Numbered from the stretch's first letter, positions 27,383 through 36,474 are shown. The stretch is DNA of 64,000 nt from Nocardioides allogilvus (GCF_003047285.1 NZ_PZYX01000002.1:62001-126000); one strand, 5' to 3'. Notes: generated by a model not told the origin, from the sequence alone. Program-made: numbers and translations.

Positions 27383-29074
27383 CTAGGCCTCGATGACGAC
27401 CGGGATGATCATGGGCCGGCGGCGCAGGCTCTTGTTCACCCAGCGACCGACGACGCGGCGTACGGTCTGCTGCATCTGGTAGGAGTCGGCTCCCCCGTCG
27501 GCGGCGATCTTGGCGAGCGCGTCGATGATCTGCGGCTTGATGGCGTCGAAGGCGGAGTCGTCCTCGGCGAAGCCGCGGGCGTGGATCTCGGGCCCGCCGG
27601 AGACCTTGCCGGTCACCGAGTCGACGACGACGATCACCGAGATGAAGCCCTCCTCGCCCAGCACCCGGCGGTCCTTCATGGAGGACTCGGAGATGTCACC
27701 GACGCTGGAGCCGTCGACGAAGACGTAGCCGCACGCGACCTTGCCCGCGATCTTCGCGACACCGTCGACGAGGTCGACCACGACGCCGTCCTCGGCCATG
27801 ACGACGCGGTCGGCCGGCACGCCGGTCGCGATCGCGAGCGCGGCGTTGGCACGCATGTGCCGGATCTCGCCGTGGATGGGCATCACGTTGCGCGGCTTGA
27901 CGATGTTGTAGCAGTAGAGCAGCTCGCCGGCGCTGGCGTGACCGCTGACGTGCACGAGGGCGTTGCCCTTGTGCACGACGTTGGCGCCCCAGCGGGCGAG
28001 ACCGTTGATCACGCGGTAGACGGCGTTCTCGTTGCCCGGGATCAGCGAGCTGGCCAGGACGACCGTGTCGCCCTCCTCGAGGTGCACGAAGGAGTGGGTG
28101 CGCTGCGCGATCCGGCTCAGCGCGCTCAGCGGCTCGCCCTGCGACCCGGTGGAGATGAGCACCTGGCGCTCGACCGGCAGGTCGGCCAGCTCCTTGGCGT
28201 CGACGAGCACGCCGGCCGGCACCTTGAGGTAGCCGAGCTCCTTGGCGATCGCCATGTTGCGCACCATCGAGCGACCGACGTAGGCGACCTTGCGGTCGTT
28301 GGCGACGGCGGCGTCGATGACCTGCTGCACCCGGTGGATGTGCGAGGCGAAGCAGGCCACGATGATCCGCTGGGCGGACTTGTGGAAGACCCCCTCCAGG
28401 ACCGGCGCGATGTCCTTCTCGGAGGTCGTGAAGCCCGGCACCTCGGCGTTGGTGGAGTCGGTCATGAAGAGGTCGACGCCCTCGTCGCCCAGCCGCGCGA
28501 ACTCGTTGAGGTCGGTGATCCGGCCGTCGAGCGGGAGCTGGTCCATCTTGAAGTCGCCGGTGTGCAGCACGACGCCGGCGCCGGTGCGGATGACGACCGC
28601 GAGCGCGTCGGGGATGGAGTGGTTGACCGCGATGAACTCCAGCACGAAGGGCCCGAAGGTGATCGTCTCCCCCTCGGCCACGACGTGGTGCACGGTCTCC
28701 TTGAGACGGTGCTCGCGCAGCTTGGAGCCGAGCAGGGCCAAGGTCAGCTCCGAGCCGACGAGCGGGATGTCGCCGCGTTCGCGCAGGAGGTACGGCGTCG
28801 CGCCGATGTGGTCCTCGTGACCGTGGGTCAGCACCAGCGCCTCGACCTTGTCGAGCCGGCCCCGGATCGGGTCGAAGTCGGGGAGGATCAGGTCGACGCC
28901 GGGGTGGTGGTCCTCGGGGAACAGGACGCCGCAGTCCACGATCAGCAACCGGTCGTCGTACTCGAAGACAGTCATGTTGCGACCGATCTCGCCGAGGCCG
29001 CCGAGCGGGATGACGCGCAGGCCCCCTTCGACCAGTGGCGCGGGCGTGCTCAGTTCGGGATGCGGATGGCTCAA
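27383..29074 (-). CDS. rnj: Ribonuclease J
   Basis: 563-aa metallo-beta-lactamase/beta-CASP nuclease with 5'-3' exo- and endoribonuclease activity in RNA maturation and decay. The zinc-binding motif THGHEDHIG places H84, H86, D88 and H89. The beta-CASP region and the RNase J C-terminal domain follow, ending near RRRPMIIPVVIEA. The ATG is 8 bases after the dapA stop, so dapA and rnj form an operon, the same order as dapA-rnj in mycobacteria. Confidence 0.95.
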   Translation of the reverse strand: MSHPHPELSTPAPLVEGGLRVIPLGGLGEIGRNMTVFEYDDRLLIVDCGVLFPEDHHPGVDLILPDFDPIRGRLDKVEALVLTHGHEDHIGATPYLLRERGDIPLVGSELTLALLGSKLREHRLKETVHHVVAEGETITFGPFVLEFIAVNHSIPDALAVVIRTGAGVVLHTGDFKMDQLPLDGRITDLNEFARLGDEGVDLFMTDSTNAEVPGFTTSEKDIAPVLEGVFHKSAQRIIVACFASHIHRVQQVIDAAVANDRKVAYVGRSMVRNMAIAKELGYLKVPAGVLVDAKELADLPVERQVLISTGSQGEPLSALSRIAQRTHSFVHLEEGDTVVLASSLIPGNENAVYRVINGLARWGANVVHKGNALVHVSGHASAGELLYCYNIVKPRNVMPIHGEIRHMRANAALAIATGVPADRVVMAEDGVVVDLVDGVAKIAGKVACGYVFVDGSSVGDISESSMKDRRVLGEEGFISVIVVVDSVTGKVSGGPEIHARGFAEDDSAFDAIKPQIIDALAKIAADGGADSYQMQQTVRRVVGRWVNKSLRRRPMIIPVVIEA

Positions 29075-29082
29075 GGGACTCC

Positions 29083-29973
29083 TCAGATCAGGCCCGACGC
29101 GGCGAGCCCGGCGCGGAGCGCGGTGACCTCGTCGTCGTCGAGAGGAACGAGCGGACCTCGCACGTTCCGGTTGTCGAGCACGCCGAGCAGCTCCAGGGCT
29201 GCCTTGGCGGTTGTAGCTCCGTAGTTGGTGACGCCCATGACGGCGTCGAAGGCCGGCACGAGCCGGGTGTGGATCTCGAGGGCCTCGCGCTGGTTGCCCG
29301 CGAGGTAGGCCTCGATCATGGTCTTGAGCTCGCGTCCTGCGGCGTGGCCGACGACGCTGACGAGTCCGGCGGCGCCGTACGCGAGGTAACCCAGCGTCGC
29401 GGCGTCGTCGCCGCAGTAGACGGTGTAGCCGAGCTGGGTGAGCGCGACCGTGTGGGCAGGATCGCCGGTGGCTTCCTTGACGGTGGTGACGTTGGCGAGC
29501 TCACGAGCCCGCTCGTAGGTCTCGAGCGCGATCGGGATGCCCGAGCGGCTGGGGACGTCGTAGAGCATCACCGGCAGGTCGGTGGCCTCGGCCACGCTGC
29601 GGAAGTGGTGCAGGACCCCGGCCGGGCTCGGCTTGTTGTAGTAGGGCGTGACCAGCAGCACTGCGTGGACGCCGATCTTGGCGGCCTGCTCGGCCAGCTC
29701 GACGGAGTGGGCGGTCGCGTTGGTGCCGACGCCGGCGATGACCGAGGCACGGTCGCCGACCGCGTCCATGACGGCCTGCAGGATCTGGCCGTCCTCGGCC
29801 ACGGTGGTGGTCGGGGCCTCTCCGGTGGTGCCGCTGACGACGACTCCGTCGTTGCCGTTGTCGACGAGATGTCGGGCAATCTTGGCCGTTGCTTCGAGGT
29901 CCACCGACCCGTCGTCGTGGAACGCCGTGGCCATCGCGGTCAACAGGCGGCCGAACGGTGCTGCGGTTGTCAT
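29083..29973 (-). CDS. dapA: 4-hydroxy-tetrahydrodipicolinate synthase
   Basis: 296-aa class I aldolase that condenses pyruvate with aspartate semialdehyde, the first committed step of lysine/diaminopimelate synthesis. SGTTGEAPT (T49-T50), YDVPSRSG (Y138) and the Schiff-base lysine K166 (VKEATGDP) are all present. The ATG at 29973 fits the family N-terminus and has TAGCCT at -13 to -8, so the mRNA is probably leaderless. First gene of dapA-rnj. Confidence 0.95.
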   Translation of the reverse strand: MTTAAPFGRLLTAMATAFHDDGSVDLEATAKIARHLVDNGNDGVVVSGTTGEAPTTTVAEDGQILQAVMDAVGDRASVIAGVGTNATAHSVELAEQAAKIGVHAVLLVTPYYNKPSPAGVLHHFRSVAEATDLPVMLYDVPSRSGIPIALETYERARELANVTTVKEATGDPAHTVALTQLGYTVYCGDDAATLGYLAYGAAGLVSVVGHAAGRELKTMIEAYLAGNQREALEIHTRLVPAFDAVMGVTNYGATTAKAALELLGVLDNRNVRGPLVPLDDDEVTALRAGLAASGLI

Positions 29974-29980
29974 AGGGGTC

Positions 29981-29986
29981 AGGCTA
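29981..29986 (-). promoter_or_regulatory. -10 element of a leaderless dapA promoter
   Basis: TAGCCT (minus strand) at -13 to -8 of the dapA ATG; no Shine-Dalgarno precedes the start. Confidence 0.55.
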
Positions 29987-30043
29987 TCCCGCCCGGGACC
30001 CATGAGTAGGCCACGGCCTTGCCAGAGGCGCATACTGGTACTG

Positions 30044-30256
30044 ATGTCTACTCCAGTGCGCCGCCACCTCGCCAGCAGTCCCTTCCAGGCCGAACCCGAG
30101 CCGACCATCGAGACGTTTGCGATGGACGACCTGGTCTGCCATGACGCACACGGCGTCGGACGGGTGATCGGCATGGAGCCAGCAGCGGTCACCGTCGACT
30201 TCCGTGGGCAGGCCATGCGCATCACCAGCCCCTACCGCAAGCTGGTCAAGCTCTGA
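30044..30256 (+). CDS. Small conserved-looking protein of unknown function (70 aa)
   Basis: I do not recognise a named family. The 70-aa product has a basic N-terminus and a compact C-terminal part (DDLVCHDAHGVGRVIGMEP, then VTVDFRGQAMRI) that alternates hydrophobic residues like a small beta-barrel. This faintly recalls the N-terminal RNA-polymerase-binding domain of CarD-type proteins, but it is far too short to call. The ATG at 30044 has CATACT at -13 to -8, a weak leaderless-type -10. It diverges from dapA across 70 bases. Confidence 0.6.
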   Translation: MSTPVRRHLASSPFQAEPEPTIETFAMDDLVCHDAHGVGRVIGMEPAAVTVDFRGQAMRITSPYRKLVKL

Positions 30257-30317
30257 GCCGTGGCTCCCGGCTGGCGCTGTCGGTGCCGTCGCCTAGCGTG
30301 TGCGTCGTGAAGACACG

Positions 30318-30590
30318 ATGAGCAAGATGGACGCACTGCGAGCGATGCGCGAGGCGCGCTACGCCGAGAATGCCGCACGAGCCAAGACCTCCGCCCCGGC
30401 TGCGAAGCAGCCCGCGGCGACTGGGGCGACGGCGAAGAAGACGACCGCCAGGAAGGCACCGGCGAAGAAGGCTGCCGAGCCCGCTGCCACCGAGGCTGCG
30501 GAGACCGCCCTGTGCGGTCACCGCAACATGAGCGGGCGGTCCTGCACCCGCGAGCACGGCCACGCCGCCAAGAGCCACCGCTACTCCTGA
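30318..30590 (+). CDS. Small Ala/Lys-rich basic protein with Cys/His tail (90 aa)
   Basis: Unnamed 90-aa protein. Residues 1-20 form a charged helix (MSKMDALRAMREARYAENAA). The middle is Ala/Lys/Pro-rich, like histone H1 or HupB tails. The end carries a Cys/His cluster (CGHRNMSGRSCTREHGH), which could bind zinc. A nucleic-acid-associated role is an inference from composition only. The ATG at 30318 is preferred to the GTG at 30300, which would add six residues and abuts the -10-like TAGCGT (30294-30299). Confidence 0.55.
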   Translation: MSKMDALRAMREARYAENAARAKTSAPAAKQPAATGATAKKTTARKAPAKKAAEPAATEAAETALCGHRNMSGRSCTREHGHAAKSHRYS

Positions 30591-30631
30591 GCGACGCAGG
30601 ACAGCGGTGGTCCACAGTCACCCAGTGACCG

Positions 30632-31153
30632 TCAGATACCGCTGTCTTCGACGACGCGGCTGACGCGCTCCCACCACACCCAGTCCAGCCCGAGGTCGGG
30701 CCGCGACTCCCGGCGCACCTCGGTCCACTCGTCGAGCGGGAAGACGGGATAGCGGGCGTCACCGGGCGGCGCGAGGTCGACCTCGGTGAGCACCTGGTGC
30801 GTGGCCCGCGGCAGCGCGAGCTCGTAGACCTGCGCTCCCCCGACCACGAAGACCTCACCGAGCGAGGCGGCCAGGCCCAGCGCCTCGTCGAGGGAGTGCG
30901 CGACGAGCACCCCGTCGAAGCCGGGCTGCCAGGTCGTCGACCGGGTGAGCACGATCGTGGTGCGTCCGGGCAACGGGCGACCGATCGAGTCCCAGGTCGC
31001 GCGGCCCATGACGAGCACGCCGCCCATGGTCACGGCCTTGAAGTGGGCGAAGTCCTCGCTGATGTGCCACGGGATCGAGCCCGCGTCGCCGATGATGCGC
31101 CCATCGGCGTACGCCGCGACCAGGGTGACGCGGCCCGAGCCCTCAGACGGCAA
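30632..31153 (-). CDS. folA: Dihydrofolate reductase
   Basis: 173-aa enzyme reducing dihydrofolate to tetrahydrofolate with NADPH. The substrate-binding [11 protein letters not shown] places W29 and the catalytic acid at E33/D34; [17 protein letters not shown] and the later [14 protein letters not shown] are typical. The frame offers only a TTG start (31153), which overlaps the thyA stop by 11 bases. The reductase is thus translated by coupling to thymidylate synthase, whose product it recycles. Confidence 0.92.
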   Translation of the reverse strand: MPSEGSGRVTLVAAYADGRIIGDAGSIPWHISEDFAHFKAVTMGGVLVMGRATWDSIGRPLPGRTTIVLTRSTTWQPGFDGVLVAHSLDEALGLAASLGEVFVVGGAQVYELALPRATHQVLTEVDLAPPGDARYPVFPLDEWTEVRRESRPDLGLDWVWWERVSRVVEDSGI

Positions 31154-31937
31154 CGGGTGCCTTGATGCCGGGGTGCGGGTCGTAGCCCTCGAGGCCGATG
31201 TCCTCGAGGTCGAAGCCGTCGATCTCGGTGATCGACTCGTTCAGCACCAGTCGCGGCAGCGGGCGGACGTCGCGGGTGAGCTGGAGGCGCGCCTGGTCGA
31301 CGTGGTTGGAGTAGAGGTGGGCGTCACCGATCGTGTGCACGAAGTCGCCGACCTCGAGGCCGCACACCTGGGCGACCATGTGGGTCAGCAGGGCGTAGGA
31401 CGCGATGTTGAACGGGACGCCGAGGAAGACATCGCCCGAGCGCTGGTAGAGCTGGCACGAGAGCTTGCCGTCGGCGACGTAGAACTGGATCAGGGTGTGG
31501 CAGGGCGGCAGCGCCATGTCGCCGATGTCGGCGACGTTCCAGGCCGAGACGATGTGCCGGCGGCTGTCGGGGTTGTCCTTGATCTGCTGGACGACCTGGG
31601 CGATCTGGTCGATGTGGCGCCCGTCGGGCGTCGGCCAGGAGCGCCATTGGTAGCCGTAGACCGGGCCGAGATCACCGTTGTCGTCGGCCCACTCGTCCCA
31701 GATCGAGATGCCGCGGTCGTTGAGCCACTTGACGTTGGTGTCGCCGCGCAGGAACCACAGCAGCTCGCCGAAGACGGACCGGGTGTGGATCTTCTTGGTG
31801 GTCACCAGCGGGAAGCCCTCGGCGAGGTTGAACCGCATCTGGTGACCGAAGACGCTGTAGGTGCCCGTGCCGGTCCGGTCGGACTTCTCCACCCCGTCGT
31901 CGAGGAGCCGTTGGAGGAGGTCGAGGTAGGCCTGCAT
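31143..31937 (-). CDS. thyA: Thymidylate synthase (ThyA)
   Basis: 264-aa enzyme that methylates dUMP to dTMP with methylene-tetrahydrofolate. The catalytic C146 lies in [11 protein letters not shown], and [28 protein letters not shown] and HIYSN-like [11 protein letters not shown] are present. The length is that of the short E. coli type. TATTGT lies at -12 to -7 of the ATG, so the mRNA is probably leaderless. It forms a two-gene unit with the overlapping folA. Confidence 0.95.
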   Translation of the reverse strand: MQAYLDLLQRLLDDGVEKSDRTGTGTYSVFGHQMRFNLAEGFPLVTTKKIHTRSVFGELLWFLRGDTNVKWLNDRGISIWDEWADDNGDLGPVYGYQWRSWPTPDGRHIDQIAQVVQQIKDNPDSRRHIVSAWNVADIGDMALPPCHTLIQFYVADGKLSCQLYQRSGDVFLGVPFNIASYALLTHMVAQVCGLEVGDFVHTIGDAHLYSNHVDQARLQLTRDVRPLPRLVLNESITEIDGFDLEDIGLEGYDPHPGIKAPVAV

Positions 31938-31943
31938 GCGCCG

Positions 31944-31949
31944 ACAATA
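31944..31949 (-). promoter_or_regulatory. -10 element of a leaderless thyA promoter
   Basis: TATTGT (minus strand) at -12 to -7 of the thyA ATG; no ribosome binding site is visible. Confidence 0.6.
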
Positions 31950-31967
31950 CTGCGGACTCGGCAGGTC

Positions 31968-32699
31968 TCAGCGCAGGCGCACGTCGGCGCCCGCGACCAC
32001 GACACGGCGGATCGAGGTGCAGTCGCGATCGCGGCAGACGAGGAACATCCTGCGCACCGTCTCGGACTGGCGCAGGTAGATCTCGGCCTCGTGCCGGGAC
32101 AGCGAGATCTCCATGAGGTGCACGGGTTCGCCGCCCGGCGCGAGGACGACGTCGAGGCGCCGGTCACCCGGGGTGCCTCCCTCGGACGGCGGCGGCAGGT
32201 CCGGCGCCGGCTCCTCGGGCATGGCCTCGTCGAAGTCCGACACGTCCCCGTCGGCCGCGACCATCAGCAGCGAGCCGTCCTCGTGCTCGATCACGACGCC
32301 GTCGGCCAGCGGCACGAACGACCCGGCACGGGGCAGCGACACCACGACGTCGGCCAGGTGCAGCTCGCCGTCGGCGAACCACGGCACCGGGACCCGGTTG
32401 GCCTCCTCGCGCACGGCGGGCGGCGCGGGCAGGAGCGAGACGACCACCGCGCCGGCGACGAGGAGGGCGAGCACCCCGACGGCGTACAGCGTCAACCGTC
32501 GGCGCCGCGGACGCTCGAGCTCCTCGGCGACGAGGTCACGGACGTGTGCCTCGACGTCGGTGGTCTGCTCGAGCCTGCGCCACCCGCGCTGGCAGCGCGC
32601 CAGCGCGCGGTCGACGGCGGCCTCGGCCCTCGCTCCCCCGCCGAACTCCTCGACCAGCGAGGAACGGCGCGCGGCCACGAAGTCGTCGTGGGTGTCCAT
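31968..32699 (-). CDS. Single-pass membrane protein of unknown function
   Basis: 243-aa protein with no recognised family. A cytoplasmic charged N-terminal part of about 65 residues (RARAEAAVDRAL... region, Arg-rich before the helix) is followed by one membrane helix (LTLYAVGVLALLVAGAVVV) and an extracytoplasmic beta-rich domain with two cysteines near the end (CRDRDC). The ATG at 32699 is preferred over GTG 32705 because GGAGG lies 5 bases before it. The N-terminus-helix-outer-domain plan resembles anti-sigma factors, but no sigma gene lies nearby and no ZAS motif is seen. Confidence 0.7.
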   Translation of the reverse strand: MDTHDDFVAARRSSLVEEFGGGARAEAAVDRALARCQRGWRRLEQTTDVEAHVRDLVAEELERPRRRRLTLYAVGVLALLVAGAVVVSLLPAPPAVREEANRVPVPWFADGELHLADVVVSLPRAGSFVPLADGVVIEHEDGSLLMVAADGDVSDFDEAMPEEPAPDLPPPSEGGTPGDRRLDVVLAPGGEPVHLMEISLSRHEAEIYLRQSETVRRMFLVCRDRDCTSIRRVVVAGADVRLR

Positions 32700-32744
32700 C
32701 CGCACCTCCGGGGTGTGTTCGGCGCCCCCGTCGTCCCGGATGGG

Positions 32745-33515
32745 TCAGGGCGACGCCGTCACCAGCACTGCCTCGACCGGGAAGACGAGGTGCTCACCCA
32801 CCAGCCAAGGCGCAGCGAAGTCCTCGTACAACTCCCGCATCGACTCCTGCACCGCGGTCGACTGGGCCCGCCAGGTCACCCCGAAGTTACCGATCGTGGT
32901 GGCGCCGGCCCAGAAGTCCTCAGGGCGCACGCTCCAGTCCCATCGCGGCGCGCTCGCCTCGATGACGTCGAGCCCGGCCCCGGACAGCAGCGACCCGAGG
33001 CCCTCGGACGAGCGTTCGAAGTCGAGGTGCGGCGCCAACCGCGGCGCGGGAGGGCGTACGGCGCCCGCCGCATCGAGCAGGTCGTTCCACAGCTGCGCCT
33101 GGTGCATCAGCGAGGCCGGCCACACCGTCGCAGCAACCTGCCCACCAGATCGCGCCACGCGCACCAGCCCACGGGTCGCCGCACGCGGGTCGTCGACGTG
33201 ATTGAGCACGAAGTTGGCCAGCACGACGTCGAACGGGGCGTCGTCGAACGGCAGGTCGGGCAGCCCACCCTGACGAACATCAGCTCCCGACCGGGAGCTC
33301 GCCAGCGCGACCATCTCGGGATCGGGGTCGACCGCGGTCACCACGTGGCCAGCCGTCAGCAGGGCCGCCGTGAGGTGGCCGGATCCGCAGCCGACGTCGA
33401 GCACCCTCGACCCGGACGGGATCCGCGTCAGCAGGGCTGGTGCGGTGCCGGAGCACAGCGTCGCGAAGGACCGGTCGTAGGCCGCTGCGACGTCGTCCCA
33501 GAGGCCCTCTGCCAT
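32745..33515 (-). CDS. Class I SAM-dependent methyltransferase
   Basis: 256-aa protein with a Rossmann methyltransferase fold. Motif I is VLDVGCGSGHLTAALL (about residues 38-53), an acidic residue closes the next strand (VTAVDPDPEM), and LPFDDAPFDVVLANFVLNHV is the motif II/post region typical of the Methyltransf_11 group. The substrate is unknown. The ATG at 33515 overlaps the stop of the 83-aa gene (ATGA), so it is the third gene of a gcvT-led unit. Confidence 0.82.
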   Translation of the reverse strand: MAEGLWDDVAAAYDRSFATLCSGTAPALLTRIPSGSRVLDVGCGSGHLTAALLTAGHVVTAVDPDPEMVALASSRSGADVRQGGLPDLPFDDAPFDVVLANFVLNHVDDPRAATRGLVRVARSGGQVAATVWPASLMHQAQLWNDLLDAAGAVRPPAPRLAPHLDFERSSEGLGSLLSGAGLDVIEASAPRWDWSVRPEDFWAGATTIGNFGVTWRAQSTAVQESMRELYEDFAAPWLVGEHLVFPVEAVLVTASP

Positions 33516-33766
33516 CAGGCGTGCAGCGACATCGGTCCGTAGACCTGGCGCTCGTGCTCGAACAGCGTCACCGCGTCCACACCGGCCTCCGCCAGCTCGG
33601 CCCAGATCTCCCCGACCCACGACTCGGCGTCGGCCTGCGAGAGGAAGCGCTTGCCGGCGAACTCGTCGGCCGCGACCTCGTTGCCGGCCGCGTCCTCGAG
33701 GCGCCACCACCAGGGGCGCTCGGCTGCCGACGGCTGGCGGAAGGTGGGCGGCTGGTCGGGCAGCAT
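33515..33766 (-). CDS. Small protein of unknown function between gcvT and a methyltransferase (83 aa)
   Basis: No named family recognised. The 83-aa product has a Trp-rich centre (RPWWWRLEDAAG) and an amphipathic C-terminal half (SWVGEIWAELAEAGVDAVTLFE); no membrane helix or signal is visible. It overlaps gcvT upstream and the methyltransferase downstream by ATGA junctions on both sides, strong evidence that it is a real, co-translated gene. Confidence 0.75.
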   Translation of the reverse strand: MLPDQPPTFRQPSAAERPWWWRLEDAAGNEVAADEFAGKRFLSQADAESWVGEIWAELAEAGVDAVTLFEHERQVYGPMSLHA

Positions 33767-34890
33767 CACGACTCCTTGACCGAGGTGTCGACGAACGGCG
33801 GCTTCGTCAGCTGGAAGATCTCGCGGCGGCCGCGGACGTCCACGCCGACCTCGGCCTCGGGGTGCACCATCGTGGGCACCAGCGCCATCCCGATGCCCTT
33901 CTTCAGCGTCGGGGAGAAGGTGCCCGAGGTGATGTCGCACAGCGGGACGTCCTGGGTGAGCGTGACGCCCATGCCCGGGCGCGGGATGCCGCGACCGGTG
34001 GCGACGAGGCCGCGCAGGAGGCGCTTGGGCCCGGCCTCCTTGACGGCCAGGAGCGCGTCGCGACCCCAGAAGGCGTCCTTCTTCCAGCCGACGGCCCAGC
34101 TCAGGCCGGCCTCGACCGGGTTGACGTCGATGGTGATGTCCTGGCCGTGCAGCGGGTAGCCCATCTCGGTGCGGAGCGTGTCGCGGGAGCCGAGCCCGCA
34201 GGCCAGCATCCCGAACTCCTCGCCGGCCGCGAGCAGGGCATCCCACAGGGCGCCGGCCTCGGCATTGCGGACGATCAGCTCGTAGCCGCGCTCGCCGGTG
34301 TAGCCCGTGCGGCACACCACGACGCCGACCTCGGAGCCGAGGACGTCGGGGACCTGGGCCTCGAGGAAGGACATGTAGTCGTGGCCGGTCGGCAGCCCGA
34401 CGCGCTCAAGGACCTCGTCGGACCTGGTGCCCTGCACTGCGAGGACGGCATAGTCCTCGTGGTGGTCCTTGACCGAGACACCGTCGGGAGCCTCGGCCTG
34501 CAGGCGGCGTACGACCTCGGCAGTGTTGGCGGCGTTGGGGACGAGCAGCACGTGCTCGTCGTCCTGGTAGTAGGCGATCAGGTCGTCGACGATGCCGCCG
34601 GTCTCGGCGTCGCAGCACAGGGTGTACTGCGCCTTGCCGGGCTGGATCTTGGCGAGGTCGTTGGAGAGCGTGGCGTTGACGAAGTCGGCGGCGCCGGGGC
34701 CGCTGACCATCGCCTTGCCGAGGTGGCTGACATCGAAGATGCCCACCGACTCTCGGACGGCCGTGTGCTCCTTGACGACACCGGCGGGATATTCGAGGGG
34801 CATGGACCAGCCACCGAACTCGGCGAGCTTCGCACCGAGAGCGACGTGGCGGTCGTGGAGTGGGGACTGCTTGAGGTTCGCGTCAGCCAT
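33766..34890 (-). CDS. gcvT: Aminomethyltransferase (glycine cleavage T protein)
   Basis: 374-aa tetrahydrofolate-dependent T protein of the glycine cleavage system, which takes the aminomethyl group from lipoyl-H protein and yields methylene-THF and ammonia. FGGWSMPLEYPAGVVKEH, GIFDVSHLGKAMVSGPGA and RTGYTGERGYELIV are characteristic, and the protein is full length. TAGGTT lies at -13 to -8 of the ATG, suggesting a leaderless mRNA. gcvT opposite pepA matches the mycobacterial order (Rv2211c, Rv2213). H, P and L glycine-cleavage genes are not beside it, though lpdA (the L protein) lies 2 kb away. Confidence 0.95.
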   Translation of the reverse strand: MADANLKQSPLHDRHVALGAKLAEFGGWSMPLEYPAGVVKEHTAVRESVGIFDVSHLGKAMVSGPGAADFVNATLSNDLAKIQPGKAQYTLCCDAETGGIVDDLIAYYQDDEHVLLVPNAANTAEVVRRLQAEAPDGVSVKDHHEDYAVLAVQGTRSDEVLERVGLPTGHDYMSFLEAQVPDVLGSEVGVVVCRTGYTGERGYELIVRNAEAGALWDALLAAGEEFGMLACGLGSRDTLRTEMGYPLHGQDITIDVNPVEAGLSWAVGWKKDAFWGRDALLAVKEAGPKRLLRGLVATGRGIPRPGMGVTLTQDVPLCDITSGTFSPTLKKGIGMALVPTMVHPEAEVGVDVRGRREIFQLTKPPFVDTSVKES

Positions 34891-34897
34891 GGCCCGA

Positions 34898-34903
34898 AAC
34901 CTA
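34898..34903 (-). promoter_or_regulatory. -10 element of a leaderless gcvT promoter
   Basis: TAGGTT (minus strand) at -13 to -8 of the gcvT ATG. It lies back to back with the pepA -10, 29 bases away. Confidence 0.55.
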
Positions 34904-34932
34904 CCCCAGCGACTCGCGGCTCCGCCCTGACC

Positions 34933-34938
34933 TAAAGT
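34933..34938 (+). promoter_or_regulatory. -10 element of a leaderless pepA promoter
   Basis: TAAAGT at -12 to -7 of the pepA GTG (34945), with no Shine-Dalgarno. Confidence 0.6.
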
Positions 34939-34944
34939 GCCCGG

Positions 34945-36462
34945 GTGACGACGACGTACACGCTGCGCAGCGCGAGCCCCGCCAAGACCCGGGCGGAGGC
35001 CGTCGTGGTCGGCGTCCTCGCCTCCGACAAGGGACCGGTCGTCTGCGACGCCGGCGCCGACGTCGCCGAGGCCTGGGGCCGCAAGTGGCAACCCCTTCTC
35101 TCGACGCTCGGCGTGACCGGCAAGGCCGGTGAAGCCGTGCGCATCCCGGCCAACGGCCTCATCAACGCCCAGCTGCTCGTGCTCGTCGGGTTGGGTGCCG
35201 AGCCGGACGAGACGTCCGTACGACGCGCGGCCGGCGTCGCCGCGCGCAGCGTGCCCAACGCCGCGTCGGTCGCGATCGCGCTGCCCGCCGACACCCCGGG
35301 CCTGGTGGACGCCGTGACCCAGGGCCACCTGCTCGGCGGCTACACCTACACGCTGCACAAGACCTCCGCGGCCAAGGCGGACGAGTCGTCGGGGGCCGGC
35401 CAGGTCGTCGTCCTCAGCCCCGTCGCGCGCCAGGGCGAGGCGATCACAGCCTTCGAGGAGGCACAGGTGCTCGCCGACGCCGTCCGGCTCACCCGCGACT
35501 GGGTCAACGAGCCGCCCGGCCACCTCACCCCCGCCGGATTCGCCGACGCGGTCACCGACGCCCACCGCGCGGCGACGAAGGGCCGCGGCGCCCCCAAGGT
35601 CGACCTCGAGATCTGGGACCACGCGAGGCTGACCGAGCGCGGCCTCGGCGGCACCCTCGCCGTCGGCAACGGCTCGGACGCCACACCCCGGCTGGCCAAG
35701 CTGACCTGGTCGCCCAAGGACGCCACGACCCATCTCGTCCTGGTCGGCAAGGGCATCACCTTCGACTCGGGCGGCCTCACCATCAAGCCGGCCTCGAGCA
35801 TGGTCGGGATGAAGGGCGACATGGGCGGCGCGGCCTGCGTCATCGCTGCGACGCTGGCCATCGCGAAGCTCGGGCTGCCGGTCAAGGTCACCACCTTCGC
35901 GCCGATGGCGGAGAACATGGTCTCCGGCTCGTCGTTCCGCCCCGGCGACGTCGTCACGATGTACGGCGGCACCACCGTCGAGATCGCCAATACCGACGCC
36001 GAGGGCCGGATGCTCCTGGGTGACGCCTTGGTGCTCGCCACCGAGGAGGCGCCCAACATCATCGTCGACGTCGCCACCCTCACCGGCCACCTCCAGCTCG
36101 CGCTCGGCGACAAGGTCGGCGCCGTGCTCGGTTCCCAGGAGATCGTCGACGCGGTGCTGGCCGCCGGCGCCCGCGCGGGCGAGCAGCACTGGCAGATGCC
36201 GATCCCCGAGGAGATGACGGAGCGGATCAAGGCCTCCAAGATCGCCGACCTGCTCCAGCACGACTGGGTGCGCTGGGGCGGTGGGCTGATGGCCGCGGCG
36301 TTCCTGCGCGAGTTCACCGCCGGCCTGCCGTGGGCCCACCTCGACATCGCCGGCAAGGAGATCAACACGGGCGGGCCCTACGGCCACGTCCCCTCCGGCG
36401 GCACGGGCTTCGGCGTCACCACGATCGTGGAGTACGCCCGCTCGCTCGCCGCCCCGGAGTGA
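34945..36462 (+). CDS. pepA: Leucyl aminopeptidase (M17)
   Basis: 505-aa cytosolic dimetallic aminopeptidase. The catalytic domain shows GKGITFDSGGLTIKPASSM (around residue 268, with catalytic Lys and metal Asp), GMKGDMGGAA and the signature NTDAEGRMLLGDAL. Divergent from gcvT with 54 bases between starts; both promoters appear to be leaderless. Corresponds in position to mycobacterial pepB. Confidence 0.94.
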   Translation: MTTTYTLRSASPAKTRAEAVVVGVLASDKGPVVCDAGADVAEAWGRKWQPLLSTLGVTGKAGEAVRIPANGLINAQLLVLVGLGAEPDETSVRRAAGVAARSVPNAASVAIALPADTPGLVDAVTQGHLLGGYTYTLHKTSAAKADESSGAGQVVVLSPVARQGEAITAFEEAQVLADAVRLTRDWVNEPPGHLTPAGFADAVTDAHRAATKGRGAPKVDLEIWDHARLTERGLGGTLAVGNGSDATPRLAKLTWSPKDATTHLVLVGKGITFDSGGLTIKPASSMVGMKGDMGGAACVIAATLAIAKLGLPVKVTTFAPMAENMVSGSSFRPGDVVTMYGGTTVEIANTDAEGRMLLGDALVLATEEAPNIIVDVATLTGHLQLALGDKVGAVLGSQEIVDAVLAAGARAGEQHWQMPIPEEMTERIKASKIADLLQHDWVRWGGGLMAAAFLREFTAGLPWAHLDIAGKEINTGGPYGHVPSGGTGFGVTTIVEYARSLAAPE

Positions 36463-36474
36463 GCACCCCGCGGC

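Noticed and set aside
31968..32699. Anti-sigma factor
   Set aside because: Layout is similar, but there is no partner sigma gene and no zinc-binding HxxxCxxC motif.
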